From: Cyanobacteriota bacterium
GTDB lineage: Bacteria; Cyanobacteriota; Cyanobacteriia; Phormidesmidales; Phormidesmidaceae
Direction of reading: 5' to 3'
DNA: 6,383 nucleotides
Assembly (NCBI GenBank): GCA_027619675.1
Contig: JAQCHG010000103.1
Coordinates: 1 to 6,383 of the forward strand
The notes under the pieces were generated by a model, which saw only the letters and a program-made list of their open reading frames with translations, had not been told where the DNA came from and ran no database searches. The position numbers and the translations under genes were made by a program. Positions 1 to 5,052 of the stretch are shown in pieces (within the stretch, counting starts at the first letter, position 1; every line of letters begins with the position of its first letter).

Positions 1-1
1 G

Positions 2-793
2 GTGGGGCGGGCCACCGGACTGGTGATTGGGATGCCCCCCTCCAAGGGCAGTAAGGCGGCCCAGGCGGCGATCGGCACCATCCTAGCGGCGGTCAAAGAC
101 AAGCAAACCGTGGGGCTTTTTGAATCCTACGGCGGGGACGATGAGCCCATCGACACCCTGGCCACCCGCTTCCAAGATTTGGAATTGCGGGTCGCCTTTG
201 CCCCCATCCGCATCAAAGACACCCCCCACGAAACCACCTATCAACTCTGCGAAGAGTCGGGGGTGGACCTGGGGCAGTTACTGAGCCAGTCAAAGAAGCT
301 GAAGAAAATTAAGGCCCTGGATGCGGACTTAGAAAAGGCCCTGGGCCGCATCAGCAGCGGACTCTACATCATCACCGCCCAAAAGGGGGAACTCAAGGGG
401 GCGATGGTGGCCTCTTGGGTGTCCCAGGCCAGCTTCCAGCCTTTGGGCTTTACGGTGTCGGTGGCAAAGGATCGGGCCATTGAATCTTTGATGCAGGTGG
501 GCGATCAGTTTGTGCTGAATGTGTTGGAAGAGAACAACTACGCCGATCTGATGAAGCACTTTTTGAAGCGATTTCCCCCAGGGGCCGATCGCTTTGCGGG
601 CATTCGCACCCGTCCCGCCAGCAATGGATCGCCCCTGCTAGGGGATGCCCTGGCCTATTTGGAATGCACGGTCACCAGCCGTATGGAGGTGAGTGACCAT
701 TGGGTGGTGTATTGCACGGTGCAGGATGGCAAAGTATCTGACCCCGACGGGATGACGGCGGTTCACCATCGCAAGGTGGGTACCTACTATTAA
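2..793 (+). CDS. Diflavin flavodiiron protein (Flv family), C-terminal part, 5' truncated by the window edge
   Basis: The visible 263 codons are the C-terminal part of a cyanobacterial flavodiiron protein. These cytoplasmic enzymes reduce O2 to water with electrons from the photosynthetic chain (Mehler-like reaction). The full family order is diiron beta-lactamase-like domain, flavodoxin, then NAD(P)H:flavin reductase-like domain. Seen here are the end of the flavodoxin domain (residues 1-97, with GMPPSKGSKAA at 10-20 and FESYGGDDEPID at 40-51), a lysine-rich linker near 97-104, and the complete reductase-like domain (about 109-263, with GRISSGLYIITA, ASWVSQASFQP, FLKRFPPGADRF and the C-terminal TAVHHRKVG). 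The GTG at 2 is an internal codon, because the diiron domain must lie to the left. The frame ends at TAA 791-793. The sequence looks closest to the Flv1/Flv3 group, but I cannot separate these from each other or from Flv2/Flv4 without the metal site, so no symbol is given. It converges on the - strand genes. Confidence 0.93.
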   Translation: MGRATGLVIGMPPSKGSKAAQAAIGTILAAVKDKQTVGLFESYGGDDEPIDTLATRFQDLELRVAFAPIRIKDTPHETTYQLCEESGVDLGQLLSQSKKLKKIKALDADLEKALGRISSGLYIITAQKGELKGAMVASWVSQASFQPLGFTVSVAKDRAIESLMQVGDQFVLNVLEENNYADLMKHFLKRFPPGADRFAGIRTRPASNGSPLLGDALAYLECTVTSRMEVSDHWVVYCTVQDGKVSDPDGMTAVHHRKVGTYY

Positions 794-803
794 TGGCCCG
801 TCA

Positions 804-840
804 GTCAACCGTTGCAGGGCATTAACCCTAAACGGTTGAC
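804..840. terminator. Hairpin just downstream of the flavodiiron stop codon
   Basis: GTCAACCGTT at 804-813 is perfectly complementary to AACGGTTGAC at 831-840. Inside it AGGG (816-819) can pair with CCCT (826-829) around a six-base loop, giving a two-part stem. It begins 10 bases after the flavodiiron stop and lies in a convergent region, so a role in 3'-end formation is likely. There is no T-run on either side, so it is not a canonical intrinsic terminator. It may instead be a Rho-assisted or RNA-stabilising structure. It also contains the last codon (TAG, 828-830) of the decayed - strand frame. Confidence 0.45.
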
Positions 841-916
841 GCCACCAGGGTCAGGATTTGGTTGCCCGTCAACTCAAGATTGATAAGTAGGTAAGCTCAA
901 TTATCTTATAGACGGG

Positions 917-1061
917 TTTTCTCCCTTTGGGAGACGCTGACGCGTTGGCTGTGCCTGCCTGCAAGGCATACGACTCCGCTCAACCCTCAAATCCTTGCCA
1001 GCAAAAGAGTCTAGCTGATTGAGCGGAGTCGTTCGCTTTAGCGTCTCCCGAAGGGAGAAAA
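917..1061. repeat. Long interrupted palindrome of the cyanobacterial interspersed type
   Basis: The 22-base outer arms, 917-938 and 1040-1061, are complementary except at one position. Each contains its own small palindrome (CTCCCTTTGGGAG on the left, CTCCCGAAGGGAG on the right). Inner arms 971-983 (CGACTCCGCTCAA) and 1019-1031 match perfectly over 13 bases. The 8 bases between the right arms (1032-1039) correspond to 32 bases on the left (939-970), so the left arm carries extra sequence with its own TGCCT/AGGCA hairpin. From memory, words such as GGGAGACGCT and CGACTCCGCTCAA recur many times in filamentous cyanobacterial genomes. The folded RNA or DNA would form a long cruciform. No protein is encoded. 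Confidence 0.8.
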
Positions 1062-1126
1062 TCAGCGGCAGGTGTGCAGTTTGATTAGTCCCGGCTACTT
1101 ATCTGAGGGCGGGAACGCCACGGATT

Positions 1127-1179
1127 GCAGGGCGCAAGCCCATAGCCCTAGGGGCATGGCTTCGCGAGTGCGCCCCTGC
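1127..1179. repeat. Second palindromic repeat with nested stems
   Basis: GCAGGGCGCA at 1127-1136 pairs with TGCGCCCCTGC at 1169-1179, with one bulged base. Inside, AAGCC at about 1136-1140 pairs with GGCTT at about 1158-1162, around the near-palindrome GCCCTAGGGGC. The whole unit can fold into one 53-base branched stem. The words GGGCGCAAGCC and AGGGGCATGGCTT resemble another recurrent cyanobacterial palindrome, in a different family from the one at 917-1061. It lies 65 bases from that repeat and just downstream (on the - strand) of the zinc-ribbon fragment's stop. Confidence 0.65.
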
Positions 1180-1370
1180 AGGAACAGGAATGCTGCTTAA
1201 CCCGAACTCAGGTTAAGTAGGCGACGATCGCAGGTGTTACAGAGGTATGGCTGGAGCACTTGCCCCGTTTTGAGGGTTTGGGTGCCGTTTTTGACGATGG
1301 CTTCACCCTGGCAATGGATACAGTGATTGGACCGAAAGCCTTGCTGTATCTACACGCTAGCGCTCAATCC

Positions 1371-1946
1371 CTAATCCGACGGGGCCGGGAACTGGAGGCT
1401 GGCGATCGCCTGCTCGGTGACCCCATCGGCAGGGCCAGATACCGTAATCAACTGGCGACCATCGGGGGACACCACCGACAGATTGACCATAGGGATTCCG
1501 GTGATTTCCTGTACGTACTCGTAGCGCACCCCCGCTAGCCCCGCCACCGTCACAGACTCAAAGGTGGGTTGATAAAAGTCCACCCAGGGGCGGCGGCGGC
1601 GCACCAGTTCTACCAACGCCAGATTGCCAGGGGCGACGGGGGACACCTCCAACACCGGATGTACGGGGGGGCGGCCATAGCGGCCCCGGCTAGCCAAACA
1701 TTGCACATAGGCAAAGCTCACCGGGTCATGGAAGCTGATGTCGCCACTATTGCGCAACACACTGCGGTAGTTGGCGGGAATCTCTAGGCTGAGGCCATAG
1801 CGATCGCTGCGAAACAGCCGCGACTCGGCGCTGGCGGCGGCAGGGGCACCCAACTGGCAAGCCCAAGCGGGCAGCGGTGCCAGGGCGATCGCGGCCCCCA
1901 CCCAAACCCCCAACCGCTGCCATCCCCGTCGATGTGTGTGTGCCAT
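1371..1946 (-). CDS. Small exported protein of unknown function, possibly PsbP-like
   Basis: This 191-residue protein has a clear export signal: basic residues (HTHRRGWQR, 3-11), a hydrophobic stretch (about 12-27) and an AWA site at 27-29 that would release a mature protein starting at Cys30. The -3 to -1 residues before the Cys (A, W, A) do not form a typical lipobox, so signal peptidase I is more likely than lipidation. The mature part begins with RSDRYGLSLEIPANY (46-60), then DISFHDPVSFAYVQC (69-83), a basic RRRRP patch (116-120) and a strand-rich C-terminus with VSPDGRQL (159-166). The LF...YG(L/F)S(L/I)..P opening and the length recall PsbP/Mog1-like folds, but this is a weak resemblance, and I do not recognise the family. 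There are only two cysteines (30 and 83). The start at 1946 is chosen for its ribosome site and signal peptide; the frame is open upstream to 2069. It lies 146 bases downstream of glgX on the same strand and may share its transcript. Confidence 0.8.
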   Translation of the reverse strand: MAHTHRRGWQRLGVWVGAAIALAPLPAWACQLGAPAAASAESRLFRSDRYGLSLEIPANYRSVLRNSGDISFHDPVSFAYVQCLASRGRYGRPPVHPVLEVSPVAPGNLALVELVRRRRPWVDFYQPTFESVTVAGLAGVRYEYVQEITGIPMVNLSVVSPDGRQLITVSGPADGVTEQAIASLQFPAPSD

Positions 1947-1953
1947 GGGCGTT

Positions 1954-1959
1954 CCTCTC
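1954..1959 (-). promoter_or_regulatory. Ribosome binding site that fixes the start of the exported protein
   Basis: On the - strand GAGAGG stands 7 bases before the ATG at 1946-1944. The upstream in-frame ATG at 2069 would add 41 residues before the signal peptide and has no comparable site, so the 1946 start is preferred. Confidence 0.65.
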
Positions 1960-2092
1960 AGCTTGAGCCCAGTGTAATGCGCGCTGAAGGGGACTGGGCC
2001 AAGGGACTGCCAGCCAGGGTGTGGGCGTTTAGGGAATCGGTAAGGGTTGCCCCGCCAGGGGGCTTCCAAGCCAGGGCCTGATGGGGTCTGCC

Positions 2093-4240
2093 CTAGGCCG
2101 GGAACGGCTCAGGGGCCATCAACAGCACCAGCGATCGCGCCCCCACCACCAGGGTTTCGCCGGGGAGGGAACGGGGGGGATCGAGGAAGCCCGCCTCTAG
2201 CTTCGTATCGATTACCAACTGCCAGGGGCGATCGCCTAGGGCGGGGGGAATGGCAAAGGTTTCCGTTTCCCCTTGGGCGTTGAAGCAAATCAAAAAGCTG
2301 TCATCGACAACGCGGTTACCCTGGGCGTCGGGGGTGCGAATTTCTTGGCCGTTGAGGAAGACGGAGATCGCCTTCGCGTCCCCCGCCTGCCAGTCTTCAT
2401 CACTGATGTCTGCCCCCGCCGGGTCATACCAGCCAATGTCGTGGATACCGGAACCGTGGATTGCTCGCCCCTGGAACCAGTCCCGGCGACAGAAGACCGG
2501 ATGCTGACGGCGGAAGGCGAGCAGTCGTTGGGTAAAGGTCAGCAGGCTGGCGTGGCGATCGCGACTATTCCAATCCATCCAGGCCAGCTCGTTGTCCTGG
2601 CAGTAGGTATTGTTGTTGCCCCGCTGGGTGCGGCCAAACTCATCCCCCCCCAGCAGCATCGGTACCCCCTGGGACAGCAGCAGGGTCGCCAGGAGATTAC
2701 GCTGTTGCCGTAGCCGCAGTTGCAGCACCAGGGGATCATCCGTTTCCCCCTCTACGCCGCAGTTCCAAGAGCGGTTGTAGCTCTCACCGTCCCGGTTGCC
2801 CTCGCCGTTGGCCTCATTGTGCTTCTCGTTGTAGCTGACCAAATCCCGCAGGGTAAAGCCATCGTGGCAGGTGATGAAGTTGATGCTGGCGTGGGGCCGC
2901 TTGCCATTGGATTCGTAGAGATCCGAGCTGCCCGTAAGGCGAAAGGCAAATTCCCCCAGCCGACAGGGGGATTCCCGCCAAAAGTCCCGCATGGTGTCCC
3001 GATACTTGCCGTTCCACTCGGACCACAGCAGCGGGAAGTTACCCACCTGGTAGCCCCCCTCCCCAATGTCCCAGGGCTCGGCAATCAGCTTGGTGGTGGA
3101 CAGAATCGGGTCCTGGTGAATGATGTCGAAAAAGGCGGCAAGGCTGTTGACCTCGTACAGTTCCCGCGCCAGGGCCGAGGCCAGGTCAAAGCGGAAGCCG
3201 TCCACATGCATCTCCTGCACCCAATAGCGCAGGCTGTCCATGATCAGCTTCAACACCTGGGGATGGCAGACATTGAGGGAATTGCCGCAGCCGGTAAAGT
3301 CCATGTAGTAGCGGGGCAACTCCTCCACCAGGCGGTAGTAGGCTTCGTTGTCGATGCCCCGCAGGGTCAGGGTTGGCCCCAGGTGGTTGCCCTCCCCAGT
3401 GTGGTTGTACACCACGTCCAGGATGACCTCGATGCCCTCGGCGTGGAGGGCCTTCACCATGGCTTTGAATTCCTGCACCTGTTCCCCCTGCATCCCGGCG
3501 GCGCTGTAGCCGCTGTAGGGGGCGAAGTAGTTCAACGAATCGTAGCCCCAGTAGTTGCGCAACCCCACGCTGACAAGGTGGCCGGGATGGGCGTTGAAAT
3601 GGTGGACGGGCAGCAGTTCCAGCGCAGTGACACCCAGAGCTTTTAAATGCCCAATCACGGCGGGATGGGCCACCCCGGCGTAGGTGCCCCGCAGGTGCTC
3701 CGGCACATCGGGATGGCGTTGGGTCAGCCCCCGCACATGGGCTTCGTAGATTACCGTCTCGTGCCAGGGGGTGTCGGGGTGGACATCCCCACCCCAGTCG
3801 AAGCTGGGATCCACCACGATGCACTTGGGCACTAGGGCAGCGTCATCCAGGGGGGAAAAGTCCAAATCCCGATCCGCCTCCAGCACCTCAGCAATGGGAT
3901 AGGCGAAGATGGCAGCCCCATGGCGCACATCCCCCGCGATCGCCCGCCCATAGGGGTCAATCAGCAGCTTGTGGGGGTTAAACCGCTGTCCAGCCTCTGG
4001 ATCGTGGGGGCCGTGGACCCGGAAACCATAGCGCTGCCCCGGCCCTATCCCCGGCAAGTAGCCATGCCAAACGTAGTTGCTCACCTCCGTCAGGGCTATT
4101 CGAGTTTCCTGGTCCTGGGCATCGAACAGGCACAGCTCAACGGCGGTGGCGTTTTCAGAAAACAGGGCAAAGTTGGTGCCGTTACCATCCCAGGTGGCCC
4201 CTAAGGGGTGAGAACGACCGGGCCAAAGGGTCAGGGTCAT
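2093..4240 (-). CDS. glgX: Glycogen debranching enzyme GlgX (isoamylase type, GH13)
   Basis: The 715-residue protein hydrolyses alpha-1,6 branches of glycogen in the cytoplasm, feeding linear glucans to phosphorylase during carbon-store breakdown. The N-terminus (about 5-100, PGRSHPLGATWDGNGTNFALFS) is the CBM48-like beta-sandwich of debranching enzymes. The GH13 barrel follows with its conserved regions: DVVYNH at 275-280, GFRFDLA at 348-354 with nucleophile Asp352, AEPWDIG at 387-393 with acid/base Glu388, and CHDGF at 458-462 with Asp460. NEKHNEANGEGNRDG (471-485) and GGDEFGRTQRGNNN (531-544) are typical GlgX/isoamylase stretches. The C-terminal beta domain runs from about 620. Length matches bacterial GlgX (about 650-720), with no frameshift. 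The start is supported by GGAG five bases upstream. It is separated from cupS by a terminator, so it probably has its own promoter in 4241-4387; I see no convincing -35/-10 pair there. Confidence 0.97.
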   Translation of the reverse strand: MTLTLWPGRSHPLGATWDGNGTNFALFSENATAVELCLFDAQDQETRIALTEVSNYVWHGYLPGIGPGQRYGFRVHGPHDPEAGQRFNPHKLLIDPYGRAIAGDVRHGAAIFAYPIAEVLEADRDLDFSPLDDAALVPKCIVVDPSFDWGGDVHPDTPWHETVIYEAHVRGLTQRHPDVPEHLRGTYAGVAHPAVIGHLKALGVTALELLPVHHFNAHPGHLVSVGLRNYWGYDSLNYFAPYSGYSAAGMQGEQVQEFKAMVKALHAEGIEVILDVVYNHTGEGNHLGPTLTLRGIDNEAYYRLVEELPRYYMDFTGCGNSLNVCHPQVLKLIMDSLRYWVQEMHVDGFRFDLASALARELYEVNSLAAFFDIIHQDPILSTTKLIAEPWDIGEGGYQVGNFPLLWSEWNGKYRDTMRDFWRESPCRLGEFAFRLTGSSDLYESNGKRPHASINFITCHDGFTLRDLVSYNEKHNEANGEGNRDGESYNRSWNCGVEGETDDPLVLQLRLRQQRNLLATLLLSQGVPMLLGGDEFGRTQRGNNNTYCQDNELAWMDWNSRDRHASLLTFTQRLLAFRRQHPVFCRRDWFQGRAIHGSGIHDIGWYDPAGADISDEDWQAGDAKAISVFLNGQEIRTPDAQGNRVVDDSFLICFNAQGETETFAIPPALGDRPWQLVIDTKLEAGFLDPPRSLPGETLVVGARSLVLLMAPEPFPA

Positions 4241-4245
4241 GGCAT

Positions 4246-4249
4246 CTCC
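4246..4249 (-). promoter_or_regulatory. Ribosome binding site of glgX
   Basis: On the - strand GGAG (part of TTTGGAGATGCC) lies five bases before the ATG at 4240-4238. It supports that start, after which the protein opens directly with the debranching-enzyme N-terminal motif. Confidence 0.6.
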
Positions 4250-4387
4250 AAAGAAACTTGGGCAGCGGCATTTAGACCATACCCTGACAATACCCCAGGG
4301 GCCTCTACCGCTGGTGGGGATGTGGGGGGATGATCTGCATTCTGCCCACTAGGCCCCCCGGCCTCCAAATTTGGGGGAGTCAAGACC

Positions 4388-4413
4388 AAAAATCCCCCCG
4401 TGCGGGGGGATTT
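4388..4413 (-). terminator. Intrinsic terminator after cupS
   Basis: AAATCCCCCC at 4390-4399 pairs perfectly with GGGGGGATTT at 4404-4413 around the loop GTGC. Read on the - strand the stem is followed by a run of five T (complement of 4388-4392, three of them inside the stem). It stands about 60 bases downstream of the cupS stop and before glgX, so it would end the cup operon transcript. Similar C6/G6 hairpins also occur as interspersed repeats in cyanobacteria, so it may have arrived as a repeat. The rest of the gap 4241-4474 shows C/G-rich runs and no gene. Confidence 0.65.
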
Positions 4414-4474
4414 AGGGGGCCGACGAAGCTAAAGGCAACAGCCCCGACACATCGGTATCAGCGGCAGCGGGGGG

Positions 4475-4876
4475 TTAACCCATCAAGATCACGTTATCTA
4501 GCACGTGGATGATGCCGTTGTCGGCCTCGATGTCGGCGGCGATCACCGTGGCGTTTTTGACCTCAAACCCCTCGGTGCCGTCGATGGGGATGGGGGCTCC
4601 CTCTAGGGATTCCACCTGGCCCATCCGAATCAAGTCCGCCTGGGTGTACTTACCTGCCGCCACATGGAAGGTCAAAATCCGGGCCAACTGGGGGGGATTT
4701 TGCACCAGGGTTTGCACCGTGCCGGGGGGCAACTTGGCAAAGGCGGCATCGTTGGGGGCAAAGACGGTGAAGGGGCCGGGGCTTTGCAGGGCTTCCACCA
4801 GGCTAGCCGCTTGCACAGCGGCCACGAGGGTAGAGAAACCTTCGGTATTGACGGCGATATCAACGATGGTAGGCAT
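4475..4876 (-). CDS. cupS: CupS, fasciclin (FAS1)-domain subunit of the NDH-1MS CO2-uptake complex
   Basis: The 133 residues form one complete FAS1 domain and nothing else: [18 protein letters not shown] (4-21), the H1 box [11 protein letters not shown] (36-46), the central [11 protein letters not shown] (67-77) and the H2 box [12 protein letters not shown] (120-131). There is no signal peptide or membrane segment, unlike the many secreted FAS1 adhesins. This fits CupS, which binds CupA on the cytoplasmic side of the thylakoid NDH-1MS complex. The naming rests on the domain plus position directly downstream of cupA, the same order as in Synechocystis (ndhF3-ndhD3-cupA-cupS). The exact role of CupS is not settled; it is thought to assist CupA. 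The start has no purine-rich ribosome site: the leader is pyrimidine-rich and ends ACCC-ATG. It begins four bases after the stop of a short upstream ORF, so translational coupling is possible. A terminator follows. Confidence 0.9.
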   Translation of the reverse strand: MPTIVDIAVNTEGFSTLVAAVQAASLVEALQSPGPFTVFAPNDAAFAKLPPGTVQTLVQNPPQLARILTFHVAAGKYTQADLIRMGQVESLEGAPIPIDGTEGFEVKNATVIAADIEADNGIIHVLDNVILMG

Positions 4877-4880
4877 GGGT

Positions 4881-5015
4881 TTAGGGGAGGTAAGGGGGAG
4901 AAGTCAGAGGCAGATCCAGCGGGGGGTGACTGGCCACAATGGGGGGATGGGGCAGGTGGGCGATCAGGGTCAGCCCCGCGATCGCGATCGCCGCCCCGGC
5001 AAATAGGGGATCCAT
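4881..5015 (-). CDS. Candidate 44-residue single-span membrane microprotein between cupA and cupS
   Basis: On the - strand ATG (5015-5013) opens a frame of 44 codons that ends with TAA at 4883-4881, four bases before the cupS ATG and 37 bases after the cupA stop. The product starts [17 protein letters not shown], a plausible single membrane span (about residues 4-21), followed by a proline-rich tail with [10 protein letters not shown] and SPPYLP. It is out of frame with cupA, so it is not a read-through tail. An in-frame TGA 30 bases upstream of the ATG limits how far it could extend. No good ribosome site is visible. Two overlapping HIP1 palindromes (4978-4991) encode the AIAIA part, so the hydrophobic stretch could be a by-product of the repeat. 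I do not recognise a family. Its size and single span recall small NDH-1 subunits, but no homology is claimed. Confidence 0.35.
   Translation of the reverse strand: MDPLFAGAAIAIAGLTLIAHLPHPPIVASHPPLDLPLTSPPYLP
4978..4991. repeat. Overlapping pair of HIP1 palindromes, one part of a dense HIP1 set
   Basis: GCGATCGC occurs at 4978-4985 and again at 4984-4991, sharing two bases. Further full copies begin at 1402, 1800, 1885, 2131, 2228, 2555, 3936 and 5830, making ten in the window, nearly all inside coding sequence. This octamer is the hallmark HIP1 repeat of many cyanobacteria. None lies in the flavodiiron segment or in the palindrome-rich gap. Confidence 0.9.
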
Positions 5016-5052
5016 ATCATCCAGCAGTTGCCGTATGGGAAGACCTCAGGGG

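Larger units (their letters stand above)
882..1221. mobile_element. Possible MITE-like insertion marked by a short motif in three copies
   Basis: GATAAGTAG at 882-890 recurs inverted as CTACTTATC at 1095-1103, and as the direct copy TTAAGTAGG at 1213-1221. The two direct copies share more than this core: both are preceded by CCCG, then AACTCA with small indels, so about 21-27 bases are related. The inverted copy is likewise followed by TGAG and GGGAAC. The stretch between contains two large palindromes and no coding frame. This would fit a non-autonomous palindromic element with nine-base inverted ends (882-1103), or a nested pair, inserted into an older zinc-ribbon gene with duplication of target sequence. 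Copy B also forms a 7-bp hairpin (1196-1202 with 1211-1217). The borders are uncertain and no transposase is present. Confidence 0.35.
828..1349 (-). pseudogene. Decayed zinc-ribbon coding sequence, transposase-like, interrupted by a repeat block
   Basis: Reading the - strand from 1349 to 1197 gives an open frame of about 50 codons with CIHC near its start (codon 1 of the motif at 1322-1320), then IVKNGT, then CNTC. The CXXC pairs are 23 residues apart and are followed by DRRLL. CXXC, KNG, CXXC is the pattern of N-terminal zinc ribbons of IS1-like transposases. The frame follows an in-frame TAG (1352-1350), has no ATG, GTG or TTG before CIHC, and stops at TAA 1199-1197. From 897 to 828 the same frame (330 bases on, a multiple of three) reads LLINLELTGN and on to TAG. 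The first part ends LLNLSSG, a degenerate version of the same words. I infer one gene split by the intervening palindromes and truncated at its 5' end. Family assignment is tentative: the helix-turn-helix and catalytic parts are absent. Confidence 0.45.

Noticed and set aside
2..4. GTG at the left edge as a true start of the flavodiiron gene
   Set aside because: The frame opens in the middle of the flavodoxin domain, so the gene must extend beyond the window.
882..1221. CRISPR array or tRNA gene in the repeat-rich gap
   Set aside because: The repeats are palindromic arms and irregularly spaced motifs, not evenly spaced units with unique spacers, and no cloverleaf with T-loop sequence was found.
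1260..1538. + strand frame of 92 codons across the end of the exported-protein gene
   Set aside because: It is antisense to both the exported protein and the zinc-ribbon remnant, has no ribosome site and shows no recognisable motif.
1947..2069. Longer N-terminus for the exported protein, starting at 2069
   Set aside because: It would place 41 non-hydrophobic residues before a good signal peptide, while the ATG at 1946 has GAGAGG at 7 bases.
2720..3646. Long open frame of 308 codons on the + strand opposite glgX
   Set aside because: It lies wholly antisense to a complete, motif-rich GlgX frame, and its product is low-complexity V/G/Q/H-rich sequence typical of the complement of GC-rich coding DNA.
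4241..4387. sigma70-type promoter for glgX
   Set aside because: TATGGT and TATTGT resemble -10 boxes, but neither has a -35 match at acceptable spacing, so no promoter was listed.
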